The notes beneath the pieces are model-generated. The model worked only from the letters and a program-made list of their open reading frames with translations. It was not told the DNA's origin and searched no databases. A stretch of 64,000 nt of DNA from Bacteroidetes bacterium GWF2_33_16 (GTDB taxonomy: Bacteria; Bacteroidota; Bacteroidia; Bacteroidales; UBA12077), in assembly GCA_001768565.1 (NCBI GenBank), contig MEOE01000001.1, forward strand, positions 124,001-188,000, read 5' to 3'. Every line of letters starts with the position of its first letter. The first letter of the stretch is position 1. The position numbers and the translations under genes were made by a program. Shown one piece after another: positions 17,301 to 24,602 of the stretch.

Positions 17301-17454
17301 AGCCCTTAGAGGTAATTTATCAGGAAATGAAATTCAAAGTCCAATGGCAAAAGTTATTTTGGGAGGACTACTAACATCTACGTTATTAAATATTTATGTA
17401 ATCCCAGCGGTTTATTATTTAACTCAAAAAAGAAATAATAATGATGAAAAATAA
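14359..17454 (+). CDS. Heavy-metal RND efflux pump (CusA/CzcA-like)
   Basis: 1031 residues from a GTG start, the usual length for RND pumps. Helix 1 (NKYLVLLCSVLLVVFGLRTA) is followed by the DVFPDLTAPTVVVMTDAHGM segment typical of the HME subgroup. Helix 4 has GSLVDDAIIDVENVYKR with the proton-relay acidic pair. A second large periplasmic half and the C-terminal helices end in NIYVIPAVYYL. It pumps cations from periplasm or cytoplasm using proton motive force, in complex with the adaptor and TolC proteins encoded on either side. The four-helix cassette separates it from the adaptor gene. Metal specificity cannot be read from the sequence. Confidence 0.93.
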   Translation: MLNNIIKFSLNNKYLVLLCSVLLVVFGLRTASNMDVDVFPDLTAPTVVVMTDAHGMASEEVERLVTFPIETAVNGATDVRRVRSSSSQGFSFVWVEFDWGTDIFKARQIVSEKLISVSTQMPIGIGQPVLAPQSSVMGEIFFIGMQADSTSMMELRTIAEWNVKPLILATGGVSQVTIIGGDFKQYQVLANPHKMKYYHVSMTELADICKGVSQNSTGGVVREYGNEYVVRGIARTSDLEEIGNSYIKLINNKPVRINDVAEVVIGSAPKMGYASENAKPAIIISVSKQPNANTLDVTQRIEENLAVLQKTFPQDVRLDTKIFRQADFIETSVNNVKNALLEGGIFVIIILFVFLGSFRTTIISLIAIPLSLLGAILVMKLFGITINTMSLGGMAIAIGSLVDDAIIDVENVYKRLRQNRQKPVEQKQSSFDVIFEASKEIRASILNATLIIMVAFLPLFFLSGMEGRMLQPLGISFVVSLFVSLVVAMTLTPLMCKMMLTDDKYLARNENEKWLVRKLSFYYEKSLSWTLKYKKIVLFLTLGLFIISLLLFSTLGRSFLPEFNEGSLTLSVVTKPGVSIEESNRLGNLVESEMLLIPEITSTARRTGRGELDEHSQTTNSAEIDINFLLKERSQQEFLADVRNSLSRIPGIAFTVGQPLGHRIDHMLSGTRANIAIKLFGNDLNKMFSVGNQIKSSIIDIEGLVDVNVDQQVEIPQIQIRANRNMMAQYGITIEQFNEFIDVSFGGEKLADIYESQRSFDLVLRLNKDYTETIEGIRSALIDTHDGKKVPLEQVAEIVSISGPSSISRENVQRKIVISANVAERDLRSVVKDIQKNINDKIILPEGYRVEYGGQFESEAKASRTLMLTSIFSILIIFLLLFQEFKNFKLAGIILLNLPLALIGGVFSIWFTSSILSIPAIIGFITLFGIATRNGILLISNYQKMQHQGVSLYETVTKGSSDRLNAILMTALTAALALIPLALRGNLSGNEIQSPMAKVILGGLLTSTLLNIYVIPAVYYLTQKRNNNDEK

Positions 17455-18622
17455 AATTACACTTGTACTGATAATGATTATTGTTTTTATTAGCGAACTT
17501 AAATCGCAATCGTTCGACGAGATTCTAAAAACAATTGAATCGAATAATCAGGACATACAAGCAGCACAGAAATTGCTGGAGAGTAAAATCTATGAATATA
17601 AAAATATGATTTTACCTGAGGGACCCGAATTCTCATATGGTTATTTCCCCGATAATTCATCCAATATCGGATCGAAAGAAACCTTCGAGATTAGTCAGTC
17701 TTTCCAGATGCCCTGTTTTTACAGAAACCAATCTTCGTTATCCAAATTATTAACAGAGCAAGAGAGAATTAGCTATCAACATTTTAGACAAACAGTGCTA
17801 GCAGAAGCAAAAAAACTGCTTATAGAATCGATTTATCTTACTAAGATGAGTTATTTGCTTCAAACCCGGTTAGCCGATGCTGAGAGTTTACTGCAAGCAT
17901 ATACAAAAAGACTCGAAACTGGTGATGTGAATTTGCTCGAAGTAAATAAATCAAAATTGTATTTACTTCATATCCAGAATCAGGTAAAGACAGTACAAAC
18001 CGAATTAAATTCAATTCAAAAGCAGTTGATTTATTATAATGGAGGACAAGAACTGAATTTTGATTTAGCAGAATATCCACAGATTTTAGAAATTAATGCT
18101 GATGAAATTACAATCGAAAAACAAAATAACGATCCGGAGTTATTATATGCTTCGAAACAAATCGAATCGTCAGCAAAAATGGTTAAAGTAACCAGAAACT
18201 TACAATTACCAAAATTTAGCATGGGCTATGCAGGAGAAACTGTAGCTGATGAAAAGTTTAGGGGCGTTGTTATAGGATTATCGGTACCACTTTGGAGTGG
18301 TAACTCGGCTGTAAAGAAAGCAAAATTCGAATCTCAATATTTGGAGCTTAGCAGCTTATCAATGCAAACAAAAATTGAAACCGAAACAAAAGCACAGATT
18401 GATAAAATACAATCTCTGAAAAAAAACCTAGATAATTATTCCCAAACATTAAGTTCAGTAAACAATATCGAATTATTAAAAAAATCACTTGAACTTGGCG
18501 AAATATCATCAATAGAATACTTTACAGAGATAAGCTACTTTTATCAGATTTACGATGATTATTTGATTTCAGAAAAAGAGTATCAATTAGCAGTATGCGA
18601 AATGTTACAGTTTAAATTATAA
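17441..18622 (+). CDS. TolC-family outer-membrane efflux protein
   Basis: 393 residues. Signal peptide up to about ELKSQ, then the long helical hairpins of OEP proteins (RLADAESLLQAYTKRLETGD, VNLLEVNKSKLYLLHIQNQV). The start overlaps the pump gene by 14 bp, indicating translational coupling; a second ATG follows immediately. It supplies the outer-membrane channel of the tripartite metal pump. Slightly shorter than classical TolC, as is usual for CzcC/CusC-type proteins in this phylum. Confidence 0.88.
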   Translation: MMKNKITLVLIMIIVFISELKSQSFDEILKTIESNNQDIQAAQKLLESKIYEYKNMILPEGPEFSYGYFPDNSSNIGSKETFEISQSFQMPCFYRNQSSLSKLLTEQERISYQHFRQTVLAEAKKLLIESIYLTKMSYLLQTRLADAESLLQAYTKRLETGDVNLLEVNKSKLYLLHIQNQVKTVQTELNSIQKQLIYYNGGQELNFDLAEYPQILEINADEITIEKQNNDPELLYASKQIESSAKMVKVTRNLQLPKFSMGYAGETVADEKFRGVVIGLSVPLWSGNSAVKKAKFESQYLELSSLSMQTKIETETKAQIDKIQSLKKNLDNYSQTLSSVNNIELLKKSLELGEISSIEYFTEISYFYQIYDDYLISEKEYQLAVCEMLQFKL

Positions 18623-18694
18623 GTTATTAGCTCTGGCTGTATTTCGAAAACAAAAAATCGTACTTATTTTTATGACATTTGGTTTCACTATTAT

Positions 18695-18726
18695 AAGGAG
18701 TTTCGATAATCCGAAACTCCTTTTTT
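18695..18726 (+). terminator. Rho-independent terminator of the efflux operon
   Basis: Perfect 11-bp stem AAGGAGTTTCG/CGAAACTCCTT with a 6-base loop and a T-run. It lies 73 bp after the TolC stop. Confidence 0.88.
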
Positions 18727-19130
18727 ATTAGCTAATACCAATTAATAAATAATGACCACAACCTTGCTGTTAAAAAGCATTGGTTGTTTATAGTAATAAA
18801 AAGACGATTAACCCGTTTTTTAAACATGGTTGTATTGTAACATGTTTATTCCAATTACAGCATTCATTACTTCTATTCTATTTTATCTGTGTTTGGCAAT
18901 AAAGTTTTGGATACAAAACCGACCTCTTCTATTATTATGCCTTATTATAGAAGTTTAATAAAACCATCAATAAAATAGAAAAAAAAGTTATCAACAGCCT
19001 GAAATGAATAAAAAACCAAACTTATTAACAATTAACCTACTGATTTCTAAACAAAATAGCAACAATCATCGTAAACTATATAATTTGTAAGGAATTATTT
19101 TTATTTTTAACCTTATTTTCAAATAAAAAA
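18727..19130. other. AT-rich gap upstream of the PorP/SprF gene
   Basis: No open frame or RNA gene recognised. The 3' end holds TATAATTTG at about 19079-19087, one base off the TAnnTTTG consensus, a possible promoter for the gene at 19131. Confidence 0.4.
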
Positions 19131-20117
19131 TTGGCCTTGAATCGCACCATATTTCTTGTAATAATATTCCTAAATATCAACTCAGTATTTGGACAGGATT
19201 CGCAGTTTTCGCAATTCTACGCTAGTCCGTTGTATCTTGCTCCGTCGTTTGCCGGATCTACCGATGGTGATCGGTTAGCTATAAGTTACCGGAATCAATG
19301 GCCATCTATCCCTAATTCGTTTCAAACGTTCTCTTTTTCTTACGATCATTATTACCCAAAACTTAAAAGCGGATTAGGATTATTAGTTTTGCGCGATCAA
19401 GCTGGTTCTGGCTTTTTATCAACAACAAATATTGGTATTGTTTATTCCTATAATATTAAATTTAGAAACAAATGGAGTGTTCGCCCCGGATTAAACTTTA
19501 TGTTCACTCAACGGAATCTTGATTTTAACAAGTTAATTTTTGGTGATGATCTTTATAATGAATACACCGAAGGTTCAATTGAAGTACCTACCCTTGAGAA
19601 AAAAGCAGATATTGATGCTGCAGTATCCATTTTAGCGTATAATAAAGATTATTGGTTTGGATTTACTATGGATCATTTATTACAACCCAATAGATCGTTA
19701 ACAGGTGGTGTAAGTAATGACCCTTTTAAATATACTTTTTTTGGTGGAGCAAAAATTTCTATTTTCGAAAAATACAATCTTTTAAGTGGCCAAAGTATTT
19801 CTCCATCTTTTTTATTTAAAATGCAAGACAAATATAGTCAGCTCGATCTTGGACTTTATTGGTACCAAATGCCTCTTGTAGTAGGAATCTGGTATCGTGG
19901 AATACCTGTATTTAAAGAACTTACAAGTAATGATGCAATAGCTTTCTTATTGGGAATAAAACTAAACCAGATTAGCATAGGGTATAGTTACGACCTAACC
20001 ATTTCGAAATTAGTTGGACACACCGGTGGAGCTCATGAAATTTCAGTTAATTATTTGTTTAATCAAGGTGTTACACAACGTTCGAAACGTAGATCTATGC
20101 CTTGTCCAACTTTCTAA
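19131..20117 (+). CDS. PorP/SprF family type IX secretion membrane protein
   Basis: 328 residues. Signal peptide MALNRTIFLVIIFLNINSVF-G, then the hallmark QDSQFSQFYASPLYLAPSFA. A predicted outer-membrane beta-barrel with the SISLxY-type ending HEISVNYLFN. PorP/SprF proteins work with the type IX secretion system in Bacteroidota and often anchor particular surface proteins. The start is a TTG, with another TTG two codons later; no ATG fits the signal peptide. There is no large T9SS cargo gene beside it, which is unusual because many paralogs follow their adhesin. Confidence 0.9.
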   Translation: MALNRTIFLVIIFLNINSVFGQDSQFSQFYASPLYLAPSFAGSTDGDRLAISYRNQWPSIPNSFQTFSFSYDHYYPKLKSGLGLLVLRDQAGSGFLSTTNIGIVYSYNIKFRNKWSVRPGLNFMFTQRNLDFNKLIFGDDLYNEYTEGSIEVPTLEKKADIDAAVSILAYNKDYWFGFTMDHLLQPNRSLTGGVSNDPFKYTFFGGAKISIFEKYNLLSGQSISPSFLFKMQDKYSQLDLGLYWYQMPLVVGIWYRGIPVFKELTSNDAIAFLLGIKLNQISIGYSYDLTISKLVGHTGGAHEISVNYLFNQGVTQRSKRRSMPCPTF

Positions 20118-20186
20118 CAAAAAAAACATTACTACCATCTTGTATAAAATTTTAGCAAAACTTTTTTAGCTTGAATTATATTAATT

Positions 20187-20194
20187 TATATTTG
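20187..20194 (+). promoter_or_regulatory. -7 box (TATATTTG) upstream of the OmpH-like gene
   Basis: Exact TAnnTTTG, 31 bp before the ATG at 20226. The -33 element is only T-rich. Confidence 0.45.
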
Positions 20195-20225
20195 CTATCG
20201 ATAAAAAAATGAAAAACTTAAAATA

Positions 20226-20843
20226 ATGGACATGAAAAAAATTTCTTTGTGGTTAAATATTGCCTTACTTGTTGCAGTTGTAGTATTATATATACTTCAT
20301 TTTACAGGAACAAAAAGTCATACTAATGAAGCTGTAAATGAAGAAACTGGTAGAGCTATTGATAGAGATTATCCAATTGCTTATGTAAATATTGATACTC
20401 TTATTTCAAAATACGATATGTTTATTGATAAAAGAGATCAGTTTATGCAAACCAGAGACGAAAAACAAGCTGAATTGCAATTAAAACTTCAAGATCTTGA
20501 AAAAGAAGCAATGGATTTTCAAAATCAATATAATAAAGGATTAATGACTCGTACCAAAGCGCAAATGGTTCAGCAAGAGCTTGGTCAAAAAGAACAACAA
20601 TTGTATATTACAAGAGATAATCTTGCAATGCAATTATCAGAAGAAGAAGGAGTTATGAACCGACAAATTTTAAACAGCATATTAGAATATTTAAAAGAAT
20701 ACAACACTCAATACAACTATCGTTATATTCTTAGCAGCCAGTTTGGTGGACAAGTTTTATTTGCCGATAATACACTTAATATTACATATGATGTATTAAA
20801 CGGACTTAACGAAAAGTACGCGAAAGAAAAGGGTAAGAAGTAA
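20226..20843 (+). CDS. OmpH/Skp-family periplasmic chaperone-like protein
   Basis: 205 residues. An uncleaved-looking N-terminal helix (LWLNIALLVAVVVLYILHF), then PIAYVNIDTLISKYDMFIDK and a long coiled coil (about 75-150, KQAELQLKLQDLEKEAMDFQ), ending in the conserved YRYILSSQFGGQVLFADNTL region of OmpH proteins. Skp/OmpH proteins escort unfolded outer-membrane proteins. The start may be this ATG or the one two codons later. Followed by a clear terminator, so probably monocistronic. Confidence 0.87.
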   Translation: MDMKKISLWLNIALLVAVVVLYILHFTGTKSHTNEAVNEETGRAIDRDYPIAYVNIDTLISKYDMFIDKRDQFMQTRDEKQAELQLKLQDLEKEAMDFQNQYNKGLMTRTKAQMVQQELGQKEQQLYITRDNLAMQLSEEEGVMNRQILNSILEYLKEYNTQYNYRYILSSQFGGQVLFADNTLNITYDVLNGLNEKYAKEKGKK

Positions 20844-20863
20844 TATTTTTTTTCGACAAACCA

Positions 20864-20925
20864 TTGGAATAATGGAATAGTGGATAATTAAACCAATATC
20901 TATATTCTATTATTCCAATTTTTAT
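20864..20925 (+). terminator. Terminator after the OmpH-like gene
   Basis: Fifteen-bp stem TTGGAATAATGGAAT/ATTCTATTATTCCAA with one mismatch, followed by TTTTTATTTTA. Confidence 0.75.
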
Positions 20926-20963
20926 TTTATAAAGTTCTGATTTAAAATACCTTTAGCAATCAA

Positions 20964-22232
20964 ATGGGATTTGCAAAAACATACCTGGAAAAACAAAAGG
21001 AATTAAGTCAATTAATCTCCGAAGAACCTTCTGACAAACTTAGAATAAGCATTATTATTCCATGCTATGATGAACCCCATATTATAAATACGCTAAACTC
21101 ACTATGGTGTTGCGAAAGATCAGAATCTGCAGTTGAAGTAATTATAATAATAAACTCAAGAACAAATACACCAAAAAATATAATCGATCAAAACAAAAAG
21201 TCCTTTATTGAAATAAGTGAATGGATTAAAAACCATCAAGACCCGCTTTTCAAATTCTTTGTAACTAATCAGGCAGATATTCACGAGAAGAATGCCGGAG
21301 CAGGATTTGCCCGTAAGCTTGCAATGGATGAAGCTATAAGCCGTTTTGATATGATTAACAAAGAAGATGGAATAATAGCTTCGCTTGATGCAGATGTGAC
21401 TTTAGAACCAAATTATTTGACTGAGATAGAAAAACTATTTCATGAAAAGCCACACACAAATGCAGCAGTTATTTATTATGAACATCCAGCCTCAGGTGTA
21501 GAATTCGAAAAGCCTGTTTATGAAGCTATTGCTAAATATGAGCTTTACCTGAGATATTATAAAAACACACTTGAATATTGTGGGTTTCCAAATCCGTATT
21601 ACACCATTGGATCATGCTTTGCTGTTTCGGTAAAAGCCTATATTAAACAAGGTGGCATGAGTCGTAAACAGGCTGGTGAGGATTTCTATTTCTTACAAAA
21701 AATATTTTCCTTGGGTAATATTGAGGAACTAAATACTACCTGCGTGTACCCCTCTCCTCGCCCCTCAGATCGGGTTATTTTTGGAACAGGCCCAGTAATA
21801 AAATCAATTATTGAAAACCCCGAACAGTACTATTTAACATATAATTTTGAAGCATTTACTAATCTTAAAACATTCTTTCAGTCTATTGATCATCTCTACA
21901 AAATAGATTTAAGCGACATAAATGATTATCTATATCAGCTGCCACTTCCCTTGGCTGACTTTCTTACTCAAAATGATTTTTTTAATGCTGTCCGAGAAAT
22001 AAATAAGAATAGTTCCAATATTAGAACCTTTAAAAAAAGATTCTTTGATTGGTTCAATGCATTTAAAATTATTAAATACCTGAACTTCGTTCACGAAAAG
22101 TTTTATAAAAAACAAGAGCTCATTAGTGAATGTAAAAAGTTATTGGGAAAGATGAAAGTAGAGACATCAACATTTAAGGAAGATTATTTTACCTATTTGG
22201 ATTATTTCAGAATGATGGAGAAGAAATTCTAA
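20964..22232 (+). CDS. Family 2 glycosyltransferase
   Basis: 422 residues. GT-A fold start ISIIIPCYDEPHIINTLNSL, the DxD-type motif SLDADVTLEPNYL and a later AGEDFYFLQKIF resembling the acceptor-site ED motif. There is no membrane helix, so it is cytosolic or peripheral. It transfers a sugar from a nucleotide donor; donor, acceptor and pathway are not indicated by neighbours, because no other polysaccharide genes lie nearby. Confidence 0.85.
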   Translation: MGFAKTYLEKQKELSQLISEEPSDKLRISIIIPCYDEPHIINTLNSLWCCERSESAVEVIIIINSRTNTPKNIIDQNKKSFIEISEWIKNHQDPLFKFFVTNQADIHEKNAGAGFARKLAMDEAISRFDMINKEDGIIASLDADVTLEPNYLTEIEKLFHEKPHTNAAVIYYEHPASGVEFEKPVYEAIAKYELYLRYYKNTLEYCGFPNPYYTIGSCFAVSVKAYIKQGGMSRKQAGEDFYFLQKIFSLGNIEELNTTCVYPSPRPSDRVIFGTGPVIKSIIENPEQYYLTYNFEAFTNLKTFFQSIDHLYKIDLSDINDYLYQLPLPLADFLTQNDFFNAVREINKNSSNIRTFKKRFFDWFNAFKIIKYLNFVHEKFYKKQELISECKKLLGKMKVETSTFKEDYFTYLDYFRMMEKKF

Positions 22233-22280
22233 TTACGAGACTCAAACAAAATAATTTCTATCCTTTGCCTTGTATCTTAC

Positions 22281-22589
22281 TTAATCTTCAATAATAACAA
22301 AGATTTCCTCGTTGGGTTTCTTCATGAAATATTGTTCGCGGGCAAATTTCTCGAGGTTTCTATTGCTGGTTTTTAGCTGCTTTAAACGTTTAGAATCAAT
22401 CTCGATACGTTCGGTATAATAAACACGATCCTTTTCAAATTGTCTTAGCTTTCTAATTTCTTTATACCTATCAATCAAATTATTGCGATCAAAAAACAAC
22501 AGCCAGAAAAAGAATATTATAAGGGTAAGTATAAACTTATTCCTGAAAAAAGGAAGAACCCTAAGAAATATGCTTTTAGTTGAACTCAC
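22281..22589 (-). CDS. DivIC/FtsB-type septum formation initiator
   Basis: 102 residues. A single N-terminal membrane helix (KFILTLIIFFFWLLFF) followed by a coiled coil (KEIRKLRQFEKDRVYYTERI, LKQLKTSNRNLEKFAREQY) and the family ending FMKKPNEEIFVIIED. FtsB/DivIC proteins join FtsL and FtsQ/DivIB in the divisome to activate septal peptidoglycan synthesis. Convergent with the GT2 gene. Confidence 0.9.
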   Translation of the reverse strand: MSSTKSIFLRVLPFFRNKFILTLIIFFFWLLFFDRNNLIDRYKEIRKLRQFEKDRVYYTERIEIDSKRLKQLKTSNRNLEKFAREQYFMKKPNEEIFVIIED

Positions 22590-22731
22590 AGCCTTATCGT
22601 TTAGCGCAAATTAAAAGAAAAAAAACACTCAAATCAAAGATTTAGCATGGAAAGTATTAACAGTTTATTTAACAATAGGTACTTTCACCAATAGAAAATA
22701 TCAAATTGTCGAATGTCTCACTAATCTGAAT

Positions 22732-22935
22732 TTAACCACCTGAAATAAGATGTAGCACGTTCACATCATCTCCCTCTTTTACAATAAATGATTTATATTG
22801 GTCTTTTTTAACCAGTTCGCCATTCACTTTTATTACCAGCATTTTAAATGTGTAGTTTTTTATTTCTAGAAGCTGGCTTATAGTTATGTTATTCTGATCG
22901 AGTACTTCGGAACGATTATTTAAAGTGATATTCAT
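22732..22935 (-). CDS. thiS: ThiS/MoaD-like sulfur-carrier protein
   Basis: 67 residues with a ubiquitin-like fold: ITISQLLEIKNY, VIKVNGELVKKD and VKEGDDVNVLHLISGG. The terminal Gly-Gly is adenylated and thiocarboxylated. By sequence it is ThiS, but no other thiamine genes lie nearby. The adjacent ThiF-like gene and the AOR-family enzyme make a role in making pterin dithiolene for tungsten or molybdenum cofactor plausible. Starts 16 bp after the ThiF-like stop on the same strand. Confidence 0.85.
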   Translation of the reverse strand: MNITLNNRSEVLDQNNITISQLLEIKNYTFKMLVIKVNGELVKKDQYKSFIVKEGDDVNVLHLISGG

Positions 22936-22951
22936 TATTTTTCAGCATTTC

Positions 22952-23530
22952 TTATTTTAGTAAAATCTCAAGCACCGTATTTGCCTGCATATTCGCTACC
23001 ATTCCAACTCTTGGAGCCAGCGGAGGATTTTGGTCTGATATTTCAGATTTTTCATCGCCACAAATATAAATATTTTCTGATTTGCGAAATTTAATTGAAT
23101 TGCTATCACCCCATCCGGCCATTCCTAAACCAATTACAATTGGAATATCAGGTAAATTTGAAATACAAGTTTCAATAAGCATTTTTTTCATTTCAGCTAA
23201 ATCGAATGCTTCTACTATCACATCACACTTCTGGTATATAGAAACAATATTTGATTCATTTAGTTTAATATCATGAATTTCAACATTGATTTCAGGATCA
23301 ATTCGTCTGATGTTTTCTTTTAGTGCAACAACCTTTTTATTCCCGATTTGAAAGTTAAAGAAATATTGCCGGTTTAAATTAGATTCAGAAACAACATCAA
23401 AATCGGAAATTATTATTTTTCCTATTCCAATACGTGCCAATGCAACAGCGCAGTTCGAACCTAGTCCGCCTGCTCCTGCAATACCTACGGTATAGTTTTT
23501 AAGTTTTGCTTTAATTTCTTCGAATGTCAT
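22952..23530 (-). CDS. thiF: ThiF/MoeB/HesA-family adenylyltransferase
   Basis: 192 residues, the short ThiF family form. The nucleotide-binding GAGGLGSNCAVALARIGIGK is followed by ISDFDVVSESNLNRQYFF, both E1/MoeB signatures. It adenylates the C-terminal Gly of the sulfur carrier encoded directly downstream. The paired CxxC zinc motifs of MoeB are absent, as in other short ThiF proteins. Whether it feeds thiazole or molybdopterin/tungstopterin synthesis is unresolved; the neighbouring oxidoreductase favours the latter. Confidence 0.85.
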   Translation of the reverse strand: MTFEEIKAKLKNYTVGIAGAGGLGSNCAVALARIGIGKIIISDFDVVSESNLNRQYFFNFQIGNKKVVALKENIRRIDPEINVEIHDIKLNESNIVSIYQKCDVIVEAFDLAEMKKMLIETCISNLPDIPIVIGLGMAGWGDSNSIKFRKSENIYICGDEKSEISDQNPPLAPRVGMVANMQANTVLEILLK

Positions 23531-23664
23531 TCTCTGATAAATTTAATAATTACTTCTTGTAAAATAGAGCGGATTAAAGCCCTGCAATTTGTTTTATTTT
23601 TATCAGTTGACTAAAGTTAACAGTCATTTGACTTTGCTTAATATTTTTTACCGTATGCTTTAGC

Positions 23665-24366
23665 TTACTGTCGTTTTAAAAAAACCTTTTTCATATATGG
23701 CATAAACTGTTTTGTGCCACCACCACCCTGAATTATTTTAAGTGTAAGTATATCGTTTGGTTCAAATATAGATCCAAAAAGTAATTTTACATTTCTATAT
23801 TTAAACATCTCATTATTCATAATTGTTGATGGACCTAATGTAAATATATCACATTTATCGTTTGTTGCATTTACAAGTTCTAAAAAGGTATTGTTAAATA
23901 CAGAAGTCGATGTTAATATTAATGCATCAGCCTGAGAAACCTTCATAATTTGTTCTTTCATATCAGTTAAAGTGCTATCCTGAAGTGATTTATCGAAAAT
24001 TGTGAGTTGAATACCTTCGTTTCTGAATTTCTCCGATAATGATCGGAAAAAACCTATCATTACTATGTTTCTATATTGACTGAAATTAATTTTTTCAAAA
24101 ATATCTACAGTTGTATCGTATGTATTTTCATAATTAAACAACGCATTGTAATATGCATTAAGTATTATTCTGTGTTGTATATTTTTCAATTCAGGAAACC
24201 TCAAATCCCTTATTTCAAGATTAACAAAATTATTTAATGTAGCACAAACTCCAATATTGCCATTCTTCAACATTACAGCAACATATTTCTCACCACAAAC
24301 AATATGTTTTATGTTTTGAAGATCAATTCCGTATTTTTTAAATAAAAATTCGAGAGGTTCCTGCAT
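23665..24366 (-). CDS. DUF364 (putative heavy-metal chelation) protein
   Basis: 233 residues. A DUF4213-like N-terminal part is followed by the DUF364 core: ALILTSTSVFNNTFLELV, LGPSTIMNNEMFKY, LLFGSIF and IIQGGGGTKQF. The family is annotated as putative heavy-metal chelation and recurs near nitrogenase, molybdenum and tungsten genes. It is divergent from the AOR gene 236 bp away and on the same strand as thiF/thiS. A role in metal or metallocofactor handling for the AOR enzyme is a reasonable inference. Confidence 0.75.
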   Translation of the reverse strand: MQEPLEFLFKKYGIDLQNIKHIVCGEKYVAVMLKNGNIGVCATLNNFVNLEIRDLRFPELKNIQHRIILNAYYNALFNYENTYDTTVDIFEKINFSQYRNIVMIGFFRSLSEKFRNEGIQLTIFDKSLQDSTLTDMKEQIMKVSQADALILTSTSVFNNTFLELVNATNDKCDIFTLGPSTIMNNEMFKYRNVKLLFGSIFEPNDILTLKIIQGGGGTKQFMPYMKKVFLKRQ

Positions 24367-24492
24367 TATTAAAATTTTATTTTACAAGAATAAAGTAAAT
24401 TTATTAAATCTGAAATCATTTATCTATTAGTTTTTTATTTGATAAAATGCTCATATTCACATATGTTTATAAAAATACGGATTATATAGTCG

Positions 24493-24512
24493 ATATGTAT
24501 GATATAACATAT
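24493..24512. promoter_or_regulatory. Inverted repeat in the AOR/DUF364 divergent promoter region
   Basis: ATATGT-N8-ACATAT, 44 bp upstream of the AOR -7 box and between the divergent genes. It could be an operator for a dimeric regulator. In AT-rich DNA such a short palindrome may be chance. Confidence 0.3.
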
Positions 24513-24532
24513 TGATTTAAGTCATTTTATAC

Positions 24533-24563
24533 TTTACTTAGATACATTAATTTTATACTTTTG
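24533..24563 (+). promoter_or_regulatory. Promoter of the AOR-family gene
   Basis: TTTA (24533-24536), 19 bp, then TACTTTTG (24556-24563), close to the Bacteroidota TTTG-N19/21-TAnnTTTG promoter. An AAGGAG ribosome-binding site at 24589-24594 sits eight bases before the ATG; such a strong Shine-Dalgarno site is uncommon in this phylum and fits high expression. Confidence 0.6.
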
Positions 24564-24602
24564 AAAACTGTAACAATAGAAACATAATAAGGAGAAAAAT
24601 AT

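Noticed and set aside
22732..23530. Thiamine biosynthesis operon
   Set aside because: Only the sulfur carrier and adenylyltransferase are present; thiG, thiH, thiE and thiC are absent and no TPP riboswitch was seen. Gene symbols are kept for family resemblance only.
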